Notes under the pieces: generated by a model
What the model was told of the DNA's origin: nothing
Database searches by the model: none
Seen by the model: only the letters and a program-made list of their open reading frames with translations
Origin: Pseudeuparius sepicola
Lineage: Eukaryota; Arthropoda; Insecta; Coleoptera; Anthribidae
DNA length: 64,000 nt
Direction: 5' to 3'
Assembly (NCBI GenBank): GCA_963920635.1
Contig: OY987301.1
Span: forward strand, 10,446,501-10,510,500
Shown here: positions 44,961-56,158 of the stretch, one piece after another
How positions within the stretch are numbered: position 1 is the first letter of the stretch
Layout of the letters: each line of letters starts with the position of its first letter
Made by a program: the position numbers and the translations under genes

Positions 44961-46164
44961 TTAGCATGGAATGGCAGTTTTAATATTAACTCGGTGTGGA
45001 AATTGTGGTAAATTTCAATCATTCATCTTTTATCAAAATTAATTTAATATGTAATATATTGAAAAATGAAAAGCTTGTATAAATTGATAGGGCGTATTTT
45101 TCTAATAGGTATATAAAAAACCTAAATTGATATTACACCGTTTAGCTTTCGTGTAGAGTGGTAATTCATTGGAGGTTGAATTACTATCATTGAGGCGACA
45201 GTTTACACAAACCGCTAAAATTATATAATGGCAGCCTATAAAAACTGGTATCTCGGCTAAACTAGTTTAGCTCGTAGCTTTATTTTTATCATTTTTTTTA
45301 TAAGCGCGACCTGCACTGACAAAAATAGATCGACAAAATAACGTAATACAATTTTCATAACAACTACGGAATTTATTGTGCTTCATATAAAAGCCAATAT
45401 TTACCACATTATTCAGTTAATGGCAGCCTGTAGCCTTAACCTTTCCTCTGATCTTTTATAATTATTATTACTGTTTGCTGAGATTTATTTTATGTCCTTA
45501 ATTAAAAATATTATTCATCCACTACGCAAAATATTTCCAATATCGCCAACTTCAATATACTATTAAAATGGGCTTAAGCCGATCAGAAGACCAGCTGTAG
45601 ATAATCCCAGATTTATGTTGACGTCCAAAATGAATTTTAACATTAATTGCTTATATTATTATTCTACAAAATATGTCTGTTATCTCAGTGAAGCGTATTA
45701 TCCAGTATTTTTTTAATTTAACGTAAACCATAAATAGGGATGTTCATAAAAATAAATGTATGTTCAATAGCCATAAATATGCAGTAAGCAGCCTCCAAAT
45801 TAAATTTGTGAAGTAGCGAAATTTTTTTATTCTATAGTAAAAAATAGTAGATCAGTTCAATCATTTAAATTGTACCAACCTCTATAAAGCTAGTTTAATC
45901 ATATAATTCATTTGTCGCCAGGTACCTAATTATAATTATTCATGAAAAGATACAAAATGTGATTTTTTTCAAAATAACTTGTCTATAAATGTAATTATTT
46001 TAATATAGACAAGTCCTCGAACAGAATATCTTATGAAGTCCCTGGTTTAATATCACCCATTAATATACAACCAGTATCTTCCATATTTGGAAAAGGAGAT
46101 AAAATATCAGACACACGCATACCTACACTCCTTTAGATTTAGAATCTTATCTTCTGTCCTCCTA
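44961..46164. other. AT-rich stretch with one small hairpin
   Basis: acttgtctata / tatagacaagt (about 45978-46014) forms an 11-bp stem. Nothing else recognised. Confidence 0.4.
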
Positions 46165-46925
46165 CTTGGCTTCACTTCTCTCGGATCACTGCATTTAATA
46201 AAACAAATTACACCACGCAGTACAATATCATGTTTAAAGGTAATAAAAAAATGATAAAACTCTAATATATAACGCGTAACTTAGGTACCTATAAAATATT
46301 TTGGGGGTGTTAAAAATTGACGCCTATACATAATTTCGTAAATTTTATATAAAAAAAAAGAATTTAGCTCAAGAAACATGCATGTCGCAGACAGTTTCTA
46401 TCATTGGCATTATTTTACGCAGGTTTTACGCAGGTTTTACGCTTCACTTCTCTCGGATCACTGCATTTAATAAAAGAAGAATTTAGCTCAAGAAACATGC
46501 ATGTCGCAGACAGTTTCTATCATTGGCATTATTTTACGCAGGTTTTACGCAGGTTTTACGCTTCACTTCTCTCGGATCACTGCATTTAATAAAACAAATT
46601 ACACCACGCAGTACAATATCATGTTTAAAGGTAATAAAAAAATGATAAAACTCTAGTATATAACGTGTAACTTAGGTACCTATAAAATATTTTGGGGGTG
46701 TTAAAAATTGACGCCTATACATAATTTCGTAAATTTTATATAAAAAAAAAGAATTTAGCTCAAGAAACATGCATGTCGCAGACAGTTTCTATCATTGGCA
46801 TTATTTTACGCAGGTTTTACGCTTCACTTCTCTCGGATCACTGCATTTAATAAAAGAAGAATTTAGCTCAAGAAACATGCATGTCGCAGACAGTTTCTAT
46901 CATTGGCATTATTTTACGCAGGTTT
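46165..46925 (+). repeat. nested tandem repeat
   Basis: cttcacttctctcggatcac recurs at 46170, 46442, 46561 and 46823. A long unit of about 380-390 bp is present twice, and each carries a duplicated segment of about 119 bp starting agaatttagctcaagaaaca. The end word gcaggttttac is itself repeated a variable number of times. Copies are nearly identical, so the array is young. Frames such as 46404-46589 are repeat translations, not genes. Confidence 0.85.
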
Positions 46926-46989
46926 CAAAAATTTCCAAAAAAACGTTCGAGAAAGAGCAGTAGTTTCATCACACATGTCATTTTGAACC

Positions 46990-47640
46990 GATTTTGACAT
47001 GTCTTCAAAAATAATAGGTACATACTTCCTTGCAAATGTTGATACTCTCCGATGACTGGTCATGTCATGGCAAAGCTAGCTCGAATACGCCACAAAATTT
47101 TACACAATCAAATAAGACGGGACAAGATGTAACAATTTTTTTTACTTGTTCATTAAAGTCTTTTGTTTTTCGATAACCAGAATCTATTACTGACAAACAT
47201 CAACATTGCCAATATTCGACAGCTGCAATTATTTTCTTAAATGAATTTTAGAAGATCCATCTTTTTTAATTTTTGTTGATAAATGAGATAAATCCCTAAC
47301 GCCCGTTTTTGTCCATTCTGTAGTTCTGATGTAGTCTTTTCATTGTTTAAAACAAAACAAAACATGTAGTTTGTCACACCCGCACAACCACGAAGTTTTT
47401 TGTATTGTTCAACCTTAAAACTACGTTTGAACTTTTTATTCCTTATGGCACATTCTTGGACAATGTTTATCTCGGGCCGAAGTGGTCCATTATTTTTTTA
47501 AAGTACTCGATTCTGGAAATTACGGCCATTTTCTGTTATAAATTCTACCGAACACGATTCCATGCTCTTTGTCATTTACAAACGTATAAAAAATTATTAA
47601 ATGGCATAAGTCAGGCGTTTTTGCCTTATTTATTGCCGAG
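46990..47640 (-). pseudogene. decayed hAT-type transposase relic, ZMYM1-like
   Basis: Minus-strand translation in shifting frames gives short blocks in the order of the TTF-type-zinc-finger/ZMYM1-like hAT proteins of insects. A segment near 47480-47380 reads IMDHFGPR and VEQYKKLR-like. Near 47325-47270 is EWTKTGVRDLSHLSTKIKK. Near 47130-47070 is LDCVKFCGVFELAL-like sequence. Many stops and frameshifts separate them, so it is a fossil. Element ends were not found. The plus-strand frame 47405-47644 is a shadow. Confidence 0.6.
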
Positions 47641-47708
47641 TTAAAACCTACCCCTCTCTACAGTTGGTTGCTTAAAACACGCCGAGAATTTATCCCTTGT
47701 GCGACTTG

Positions 47709-47790
47709 AGTACTAAGTCGGCTCACTCGTTTGATCTCTTGGAAAAACTGACAATTTTTTGCGACCGGTCGTAAATCAGCGTCACCTCGC
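47709..47790. repeat. dispersed repeat, copy 1
   Basis: tactaagtcggctcactcgt and caattttttgcgaccggtcg match 49624-49700 (tactataagtcagctcactt and caattttttgcgactggtcg). 47791-48111 shows nothing else. Confidence 0.6.
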
Positions 47791-48111
47791 ACGCTTCGCA
47801 TTTACGAGGGCGACTAAACGAAATCGCCTTTAAGCTAGTTATACGGGGGCAGGTTCATATTGACTTTCCATTATTTACTAAACTAAACATTATTTGTGTA
47901 GGTAAGTGTACCGTTAGTTTTTGGTAGATACAGTTAAATTAAAATACAAGGTAGCTATTACCAGAATCTACATAATTAGTAGGTATATCTGTAGACTTTG
48001 GTTGGAACATGAATAAAAATAATGCAATTTTTTATGTTTTACGTTCATTTTTAATAAAGCCTAAAAAACATAGAGCAGATAAAAACATAAATAAGAAATA
48101 AATATTTAATA

Positions 48112-48744
48112 GACCGGGAGATAGTGACAGATTTTTGGACGTGATTTTACTCAGTATGCCTTTCAAAGGGCATTATGTGGCACATATTCTCACAATAATA
48201 AGGTATGAATCAGAGAGTCATCCTGGGTTCTTCATGTGAAAAACTGAGTTTTCAATTATTCGGAAAATATTTGCGCATGTCCAAGTACACTTTACATCGA
48301 ATAACTCGTTTAAATGATTAAATAACATTCAATTTAAACAGTACTTGGACATGCGCGAAAGGTATGCCATCTTTTTTTCAGCATTTTCATAATAAGAACT
48401 TGCATACTTCTCATTGGCAGCCTGTTCAGAAACGTGGAAAAATTAATTATTAAAATACAAGATCACGTGGCAATAATAGCCCTTTGGACCCACCCTATCG
48501 GTATGCCTATTTTTTCCGAGGAATTTTTTATTTTGAAGTTCATTATAAAATACATGGCAGCCTGTATAAAATCATATCAAAACGCATATTTTCCGAATAA
48601 TTGAAAACTCAGTTTTTCACATGAAGAACCCAGGACGACTCTCTGATTCATACCTTATTATTGTGAGAATATGTGCCACATAATGTCCTTTGAAAGGCAT
48701 ACTGAGTAAAATCACGTCCAAAAATCTGTCACTATCTCCCGGTC
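48112..48744. mobile_element. foldback element, arms about 165 bp, with a nested palindrome
   Basis: Termini gaccgggagatagtgacaga and its complement; the arms include ggcattatgtggcacatatt and caattattcggaaaatat, with few differences. Inside, gcgcatgtccaagtac (48273-48288) is repeated inverted at 48341-48356. A further internal block (about 48430-48555) matches 49725-49850. Confidence 0.75.
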
Positions 48745-49254
48745 CATAACGACACAGAGTTAAACTGATCATATCTAGGTATCTACTTATTCATCCTGTA
48801 GTAAATATTTCGATATTTAAATTGACATAAACAATACAGAACAAAATATTACGCATACGTACCTACACAAGCATGCGTCTTACCATAAGCTTCTGGCAAT
48901 AATCTTAATGGGAGAGCCGAGGGGACAGCAGTTTTTACTAAACGTTTTCCGGACGTAGTGAATGACTGATCATCAAAATGTGCCTTGCAAATTCTTATAG
49001 GTTTATATGCCTCTTCAGGTGGAATATTCTCAAATTTATGTTCTCCGATAAACCCTAAGGCATTCTTCCATTGCTGGCACCTTCAAATTTTCAATATTTT
49101 AATATTATATCTATATTATTCTTCAATTAATACCTAAGTATTCAAATGTCACATAAAAATGTCTTAATTTTTGTAGGTAGGTACCTCAAACTCAATCTTA
49201 CCTTTCAGGTAAGCTCTCAGCTACACTGTGTACAGCTTATTTTCTTATATATTA
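48745..49254. other. AT-rich stretch, nothing recognised
   Basis: No repeat ends or genes seen. Confidence 0.4.
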
Positions 49255-49610
49255 TAAGATATCGATCGGCTCGATGAGGAGGGGAGCAGGAGAGGGCAAG
49301 AGGGAAACGGATGTTTACACAAGGCCGAGTGCCCGGACTTATTAGTATATCTCTGGACGCTGGTGCTGAGGCGCATTTCGCGAAGGTACCCCGCCCGGGG
49401 GTTCCCAAGGCGCCGTCGCCTTCGTGGTTCTCCCATAGAGTCGCCTCTGCGCGGCCTAGAACCACGGTCAGTGTGCGAGTGGCCGTCGGGTTCACTGGGA
49501 TAAAGGGTGACTAACCGCGGTCGTCGACCGCTGCCCACTGTGGGCCCCATCTGCGATCCCATAGACCGTCCGAGTGGAGGATCGAAGATCCGGGATGATG
49601 GTATTACCAA
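49255..49610. promoter_or_regulatory. GC-rich island of unknown nature
   Basis: About 350 bp of high GC (cccgcccgggggttcccaag, ctgcccactgtgggcccc) between repeats. Frames on both strands show no domains. It could be a promoter, or the body of a GC-rich repeat, since a repeat copy starts immediately after it. Not recognisable as rRNA or tRNA. Confidence 0.25.
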
Positions 49611-49850
49611 GTCTAGAGAATACTATAAGTCAGCTCACTTCTTTGTTCTCTCGGAGAAAACAACAATTTTTTGCGACTGGTCGTAAATCAGCCTCGAACC
49701 GCTCTCAGCTACATATAGACCAGAAACATGGACAAATTAATTATTAAAATACAAGTTCACATGGCAATAATAGCCCTTTGGACCCATGCTAACGGTATGC
49801 CTATGGTTTTCCGAGGAATTTTCTATTTTGAACTTCATTATAATCATGAT
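49611..49850. repeat. two abutting dispersed repeat copies
   Basis: 49611-49700 matches the palindrome half at 1771 (aagtctagagaatact) and the copy at 47709-47790. 49725-49850 matches 48430-48555 (caataatagccctttggacc, ttccgaggaatttt). Confidence 0.6.
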
Positions 49851-51280
49851 TCAAAATTATTAAGTGAGCACCATGTAGGAAAAATGAAAATGGTGTTACA
49901 ATATTTCTCAACCCGAAGAAAGCATTGGAAACTGTAGATCGAAACAACCTATGGAACAAATTTTATGGGTATGGGTTTTACTGGGTCATCAATTTTTGTG
50001 ACAAAATTATTGGTAATATATTTTTTTCAAATCTTTAATGATAGAGAGTACAAGGAATAAGGATATGTATTTTTCCTTCAGGGAGGACGGCAGAGTCCTG
50101 CTGACAGAACCGTTGTAAAAGTTGTATTCATTATTGAAGGAAATCCAGTGGCCAGCAATAAAAATAAAAGTTTTCATAAAACAAATAAAATAAGAGTAGC
50201 GTTAGATTATAAAATAAATACAAAACTATTAAGACTATACCTATACCTAAATTGATTAAAATAGCATCAAAACAATAAAGTTTTTTTAATATACATAAAT
50301 CATCCAATAGCCTATAAAATGAACACAATATACCTAGAACTGTTCTGAAAACTCATATAATTCCAACCAAATATTCAAAATTTATCATAATAAAAAACCT
50401 ACCTGGTTCAGTGTCTTCCACACCAATATCCCAAAGCACTAGGGAGCAATTTTTGGATTTAACAACAAATTATTTCTAACACCTCGCGGAAAGTCACTGA
50501 TCGGTAGCCAACCTAGATACCTACATGCCACCGTGCGCGTATAATGTTTGTGACTAAAATACCCGATATTTGAGAAATCATAACTTCTCAGTGGTTTGAG
50601 GTACATGCCTCATCAAAAGATGCGGTGAAAGCTTAAATTTTAACGAATTATTTATAGGACTTTCAGTCCTGTCAGAAGAATGAGGAGATCTTAAATAATA
50701 CGATTTGTAAAGTCCGCAATGAGTGGTTTTCGTCATGAGACGGAAATCTTATAGGAACCAAGTTTTGACACAATATTATGGTATCTGACACGGTAATAGG
50801 TGCTAGCAGGTGGTGTTTCTGTACTTTTATGTTTAACTGGCTTACAAAAGTAAATGTCACATAATTATGCAATTCTTGGTTATTACGTAACATTTTAACG
50901 CCAATAAAAAAAATGAATATTTTATACTAGTTTTGAATTTTCATTGCAATAATCCTCTTCCTCTCTTTTTGGCATATCGATTTTATTTATATTTTCTAAT
51001 TTGGTGCTATAGAAACCGAGATAAAAATGATGATTCTTTTCAGACAAACATATTATGCAAGTAACAAACTAGGAAAATTGCTGTGCTAAATGTACTGAAT
51101 ATCTAACGTTTTCTTAAAAATTTAAAAAAAACTATGCATCCGTTTGAAACTTCATCAAAATTGTAACCCCAGTTACCAGATTTCGTGATCTCTCGATTCG
51201 TTCAGAAGTTATTTGTAACAATATAAATATAACAGCAATAAAAATATAACAATATAAATAAAATTTAAATGTCAACACCC
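49851..51280. other. AT-rich stretch, one exon-like signal
   Basis: An acceptor-like tatgtatttttccttcag ends at 50080 and is followed by 57 open codons in one frame, without a donor or a recognised motif. I leave it uncalled. Otherwise no features. Confidence 0.35.
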
Positions 51281-51733
51281 TGTATCTTTTTAGGTATGCA
51301 TTCTTGACCCCACCTTTATATGATTATTTTTGCTTTTTTTAATAGAGCAAAAAATTACCATTCCAAAAATATATAACACTTAATGATTTACTTCAGTAGT
51401 TATCAATTACTGGTAGCTTTTATCAATTTTTTTCATCAGTAACTCTTAAACCATTGACTTGAAAAAAAATGTAGCAGCAGCATGGGATTCTACGTACCTA
51501 AAGTGCTTTAGAAATGTTTTTACAGAAATACAAAATTTACAACCTGAAAAAAGTTACGTCCGCTTTTCGAAAACGCACATATTCGAAAAACGCCCTGTAA
51601 CTCAAGAATGGTGACAAATATCGCGATTTTCGCCATTAAGTTTATCACAAAAATAAGCCTCAGACACCGATATCGGTTTTCGTCTATCTCCGTCAAAAAT
51701 AGGAGTTTCCCTTTAAAAATGTCCAATTTGGCC
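51281..51733 (-). mobile_element. repeat with ACAGGGTG-type ends in direct orientation
   Basis: Reads on the minus strand from tacagggtgggccaaattgg (51733) to tacagggtgttgacattt (about 51270). Both terminus motifs face the same way, unlike the foldback elements. The frame at 51520-51726 is typical noncoding repeat sequence. 51734-52733 holds nothing recognised. Confidence 0.45.
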
Positions 51734-52733
51734 CACCCTGTACATGTACATGTGAAGCATTAAAATCGAAGACAACATTGTATTGTTGGAAAGATAAGCT
51801 AATTTCGAAGACAATCATTTACAGAAGAATCTAAAGAAATTTTAGCAGGTCAAACAATTTCAGAGAATGAATCTATGCCACAGTTAGATAAAGTTATTTC
51901 TAGTATTTATGGAAGAAACCCAATTAGTGTGCAAGTCTTCCAATTTTGAAAGTTTTCCTATAGAAACTCTATTTAAAAATAAAACAAATTGTGTAACAAT
52001 TGATTCACCTGTAATAAAAGATTTTGAACATACGTGAGAAAACTTTGATTTGCTTTTTGTTATGAAATTTGCACTTTTTTCTTATGTTTAAAGCCGAAAG
52101 CACTTGGAATTCGGGTGAAATTAACATTATCTCGACTTCCTCTTCTCCCTCAAATAAGACTACTACAACAACAAGGCATTTTAAACAGTGATTTTGTAGC
52201 CATTTTCATTACGAGCAAATTTAATTAATTTAATTAAGTCATCTTAATGAGAATGTTTCGAAAAAGATTTTGAAAACGGCGATTTTTATCTTATAACGTC
52301 TTTAACGACGTATTATACGCATTACATAATGCTGTTCTGAACGGATTCCATCATCAATCCAGCTGTTATTACGATAATGCACTCGACATCCCCACCGAGT
52401 GAACTACAACACAATGTTCCAATCCAGCGTTTTGCTTTCGACCTAAGGCAAATGTACTAGAATTATTCACAAAATTGTACTAGATTGTAATAGGTCCAAA
52501 TTTCTGTCAAACTCTACCTACCTTTTTTTTATTGAAACTGTTTTTGGTCATTATATAATATAGCTTCATTTAACAACAAAAATAAAACGTTCCATTTCTT
52601 ACAAAAATAAAATTTATCCTACAAAAACATAAAACATAACAAAAAAAACGTACCAGTAATATATAGTGGGTACCTATAAAAAATTTTACAGTTAAAATAA
52701 ATGAACTTAAAAAATATATAGTAAGAAGTTATG

Positions 52734-52875
52734 AGGTGCTTTCCATCGGACTGATCCCCAGTGATCTACTGCTCAAGGTCGCTTAATCGACCAACACAAG
52801 CGATTCTAAGTGATCCTGATCCTAGGTTAACACAAGAATCAGGATCAGTATAGATCAGTCCAATGGAAAGCACCT
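52734..52875. mobile_element. short MITE, 142 bp
   Basis: Left aggtgctttccatcggactg and right cagtccaatggaaagcacct are inverted repeats; gatcctgatcc/gatcagtat words follow inside. No certain target duplication. Confidence 0.7.
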
Positions 52876-52956
52876 ATAATGTCGGCGGTCGAAATTGTAA
52901 TATATTATTGGGATTTTTGCTGTTGTAGTAATAGCAATTGGTAAATTGTAACAGAC

Positions 52957-53671
52957 CTACACCTTTTTCAATTGTAATTCAGAAAAACACAAATGTATTT
53001 CAGAAAATCCCAATTGTAATTCAGATTTTCCATAAGTAATTCAGAAAATCTCATTTGTAATTCAGATTTTTCAAATGTAATTCAGAAAACCCCATTTGTA
53101 GTTCAGATTTTTCAAATGTAATTCAGAAAACCTCACTTGTAATTCTGATTTTCCATATGTAATTCAGAAAATTTCAATTGTAATTAAGAAAATCCCACTT
53201 GTAAATCAGATAACATCAAATGTAATCCAGATAACAGTTGTAAATTTTTGATAATAGGTTTAAATAACAATATCCCCACACAATCTGTATTATAATAATT
53301 TTTATAGCAACTAAGAAATTTTAAAGTGTTTTTCAATTTCAAATCTCAAATAATTGAAATAAACCCCAGCATACTTATGTACAGATACTTTCTGAATTAC
53401 AATTGGAAGAGGTGTAATACACCTATGTACAGGGTTTCCGCATCGTCTGTGAACATAAGGACGTTTATTTATATTGTTTTATGCATTTTAAACCAAATTT
53501 TCTGAATTTCAATTGAGGTTTTCTGAATTACATTTGAAAAATCTGAATTTCAATTGAGGTTTTCTGAATTACATATGGAAAATCTGAATTTCAATTAAGG
53601 TTTTCTGAATTACATTTGAAAAATCTGAATTAGAACTGATACTTTCTGAATTACAATTGGAAAAGGTGTAG
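52957..53671. mobile_element. foldback element with minisatellite arms
   Basis: Ends ctacacctttttcaattgta and caattggaaaaggtgtag. The left arm (to about 53240) is an array of tgtaattcag words alternating with aaaatcccatt- and attttccaaa-type spacers. The right arm (from about 53385) is the inverted array of ctgaattacattt/ctgaatttcaatt. A second inner copy of the terminus (caattggaagaggtgtaata) lies at 53400-53420. The spacer is AT-rich and noncoding. Confidence 0.75.
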
Positions 53672-53684
53672 CACAGAAAAACGG

Positions 53685-53990
53685 CAACCCGGTGATATCG
53701 GCGGCGCCGTCGGCCCTCCTCCCGAAAATCCAGAGGCGCGGGGCCGGCGTGTCATCGGCCCCGGTTTCAGCTGATCGGCGGGTTCGCCGACCCGGACGGC
53801 CGCACCGCGACGCCGCCGCCGCGCGTTTCCTGATCGCGCGCGCGATGTAGGTCAGGTCGGCGCACGGCGCCGCGTTGCCAACTCCGCCGGCGCCCGTCCC
53901 CCCCCTCCCCCCCGAGGGGGGGCCGAGGAGGCGATCGGTTGACTCTGCCGGTTCGGCTCGCATGACGTGAAGGATTCTCGGTTGGATATT
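53685..53990. promoter_or_regulatory. CpG island adjoining the foldback element
   Basis: Very GC-rich 300 bp with dense CpG, including gcgcgcgcgatg and long C-runs near 53900. The minus-strand frames across it (53610-54089, 53767-54027) are compositional and lack domains. Candidate promoter or regulatory DNA, now bounded by a foldback element and a LINE fragment. Confidence 0.3.
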
Positions 53991-54206
53991 TTCGGAAACG
54001 CTCGCAGAAACGATGAGGTGACGGCATGCATATATGATTTTTACTCTGATTACTCTGACACTTTTGAAAACAACCACGGGACGCCCCAAGGAAGTATTTT
54101 AGCCCCTCTCCCTCTCATATTTCTAATTTTTATTAATGACTTACCAGACCATAGTTCTTCAGGAGATGTTTTTTTATATGCCGACGATACCACCATCGTT
54201 GTAAGC

Positions 54207-55210
54207 CAGGGACCCAGCATGTCACAGTCTATCACATAGGAAAAGTGAAGCCTTGTTTTCTGTATATCTCCAAGGAGACCACATAAGTGGGCTGGTACAA
54301 GGTTATGTTATATGTCAGTGTCCAACTGCCATCAGGTTTTATGTGACATGCCAGTGCCAGAGATTCCAAAGGAGGTAAAATATTTCCCATCATAATTCAC
54401 AATTTATAAGTTTTCTAACTTCCAGATAGTCAATTAAAGGTAATGCGACCGCCTGTAGTAGTCCCAATAATTGCAGCCAGATTTTTCTTGTCTCACCTTT
54501 AGTAATCCTACAATACCCATTACGTGGGCATTACGTATAAGTAAGTAGTTCAAAACAAAAATGGTATTTCCTAAATATTAAATTATTAAGCAGGTAGCTT
54601 CAGTCAGGTCTTTTTTTAAACAGTTTTTATCTACAACTATAAGTTTATTTTACGTTTGTGAGGTACCTTGGGAGAGAAATAAAATTACAAAAATGAGCAC
54701 CGAGAAAAACTACATGAATAGAACTAAGTACAAGACCTAATCTTATTAGTCCATCCCGAAATCTGTGAAGGTTCTTTGGGTAGATACATTCAACAAGGGA
54801 AGAAAGTTCAAGTACGTACCTTATTATACCTACATAATATTACAAATGGTTTGAGGAACCTGGTAACAAGGCGCAATAGCGACAAATTCTCAAATAAGCA
54901 AAATCGGCACTGACTTACCATACTTATATTACTTAAATTCCTGGAAATAATTGCAGGAAACCATATTCAAATATAAAATAAATTTGATTCATTTGGCACT
55001 TGCCATATTCTGTGTTCGTTGACAGAACATTGTCAAGTCTAATTTTTAGAAATCATATTAATTTTTGCTAACAATCAAAGTACCTGTTTTATCCATAGAT
55101 TATCCAATAAAACTGCATACTTGGCATCATTGAGACCATTACAATGAGGAAAGAAACGGCCTCACTTTGGAAAGTATAATGCTGGGTCCCCTTACTTTAA
55201 AGGGTCCCTG
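54207..55210. mobile_element. non-autonomous hAT element with 8-bp target duplication
   Basis: Starts cagggacccagcat and ends atgctgggtccccttacttt then aaagggtccctg. The left end has lost about 17 bp between two ggacc words relative to the copies at 13898 and 61311. Both sides carry the 8-mer ttgtaagc (54199-54206 and 55211-55218). The interior contains, on the minus strand, the exon-like segment seen at 14216-14390. Confidence 0.9.
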
Positions 55211-55466
55211 TTGTAAGCGGTCCAGATGAACCAACTGTCAAAAACAAAGTGAAAACCACCTGAATTCTTCCTCTTTTTGTTTTGACTTCCAGGGCAATAA
55301 AATTAATTCATCAGAAACAGCAACTTTTCTGGGGGTCTTTAACATATTCTGCTATGTCCTACAATATTGTTGTTTGGTGGCAAGCCTCATATATTTCTCG
55401 TGTGTTTGTTCTGCAAAAGAGAATTATTCGTTTAATCTTCGAAATATTCTTACATTTCCATCTATA

Positions 55467-56158
55467 TACAGGGTGAGTCACATCTAAAGGCAGAGCCGAA
55501 AACACTCGCTAAAATAAGTACATATGCTTAATAAACATTAGCTCAAAAAAGCTTGGTTCTCCATATACAGCGTGTTGAAATTTTTCCAAAAATAACATAT
55601 TTTTTTATTTCTTTCGAGCCCATTTAGGAATTCCAACCAAATTTGGTACACATTATACACTGGACGGTTGCCATTTTGTGCAATAATTTGACCCCGTTCC
55701 GATGACCAGCGGCGTAGGTACAAATAGTTACTGTAAATAATTGTAGAAAAAAAGTAGTACGGCCCTGTGCAAAACCAAAAATTTTGGATTTTTTGGATAG
55801 CCCATTTAATTTGGAACAAAAAGTGCCTCTTGGTATTTTTTTTATTTCTGGTACAGTTTCTTCGTAATTTCGGATTTTTTAAACTAGTGCCAAGGTGATT
55901 ATGCTGGCATTTAAAATAAAATTATTTGTATCTACGCCGCTGCTCATCTGAACAGGGCCAAATTATTGCACAAAATAACAACCCATAATGTGTATAAAAT
56001 AATTCCTAAACGGGCTAGAAAAAAATTAAAAAAATATTTGGAAAAGTTTCAACACGCTGTATGTGGAGAACCAAGCGTTTTTGAGCTAATGTTTATGACG
56101 CATATGTGCTTATTTTAGCGAATTCTACCTTGTGTTTTCGGCTCTGACTCACCCTGTA
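55467..56158. mobile_element. foldback MITE with ACAGGGTG termini, 692 bp
   Basis: Termini tacagggtgagtcacatcta and gactcaccctgta; the arms share gccgaaaacac, gctaaaataagtacatatg and, further in, cttggttctccatatacagc with their complements. It has interrupted the LINE. TA flanks fit a TA target duplication. Confidence 0.8.

Noticed and set aside
46404..46963. Two frames with near-identical peptides resembling a repeat protein
   Set aside because: They are translations of the tandem array; unit lengths are not all multiples of three and the DNA repeats are nearly identical at all positions.
49217..49610. Overlapping 92- and 121-codon minus-strand frames
   Set aside because: Driven by high GC; different frames of the same DNA and no motif.
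50063..50260. Possible exon after the acceptor tatgtatttttccttcag
   Set aside because: One open frame of 57 codons but no donor, no recognised motif and no polyadenylation signal in a suitable place.
52957..53240. CRISPR-like array of spaced repeats
   Set aside because: Repeats are short (about 10 bp), spacers are not unique, and the array is one arm of a foldback element in eukaryotic DNA.
53610..54089. 159-codon minus-strand frame
   Set aside because: Spans a foldback end, a CpG island and the start of the LINE, so it cannot be one gene.
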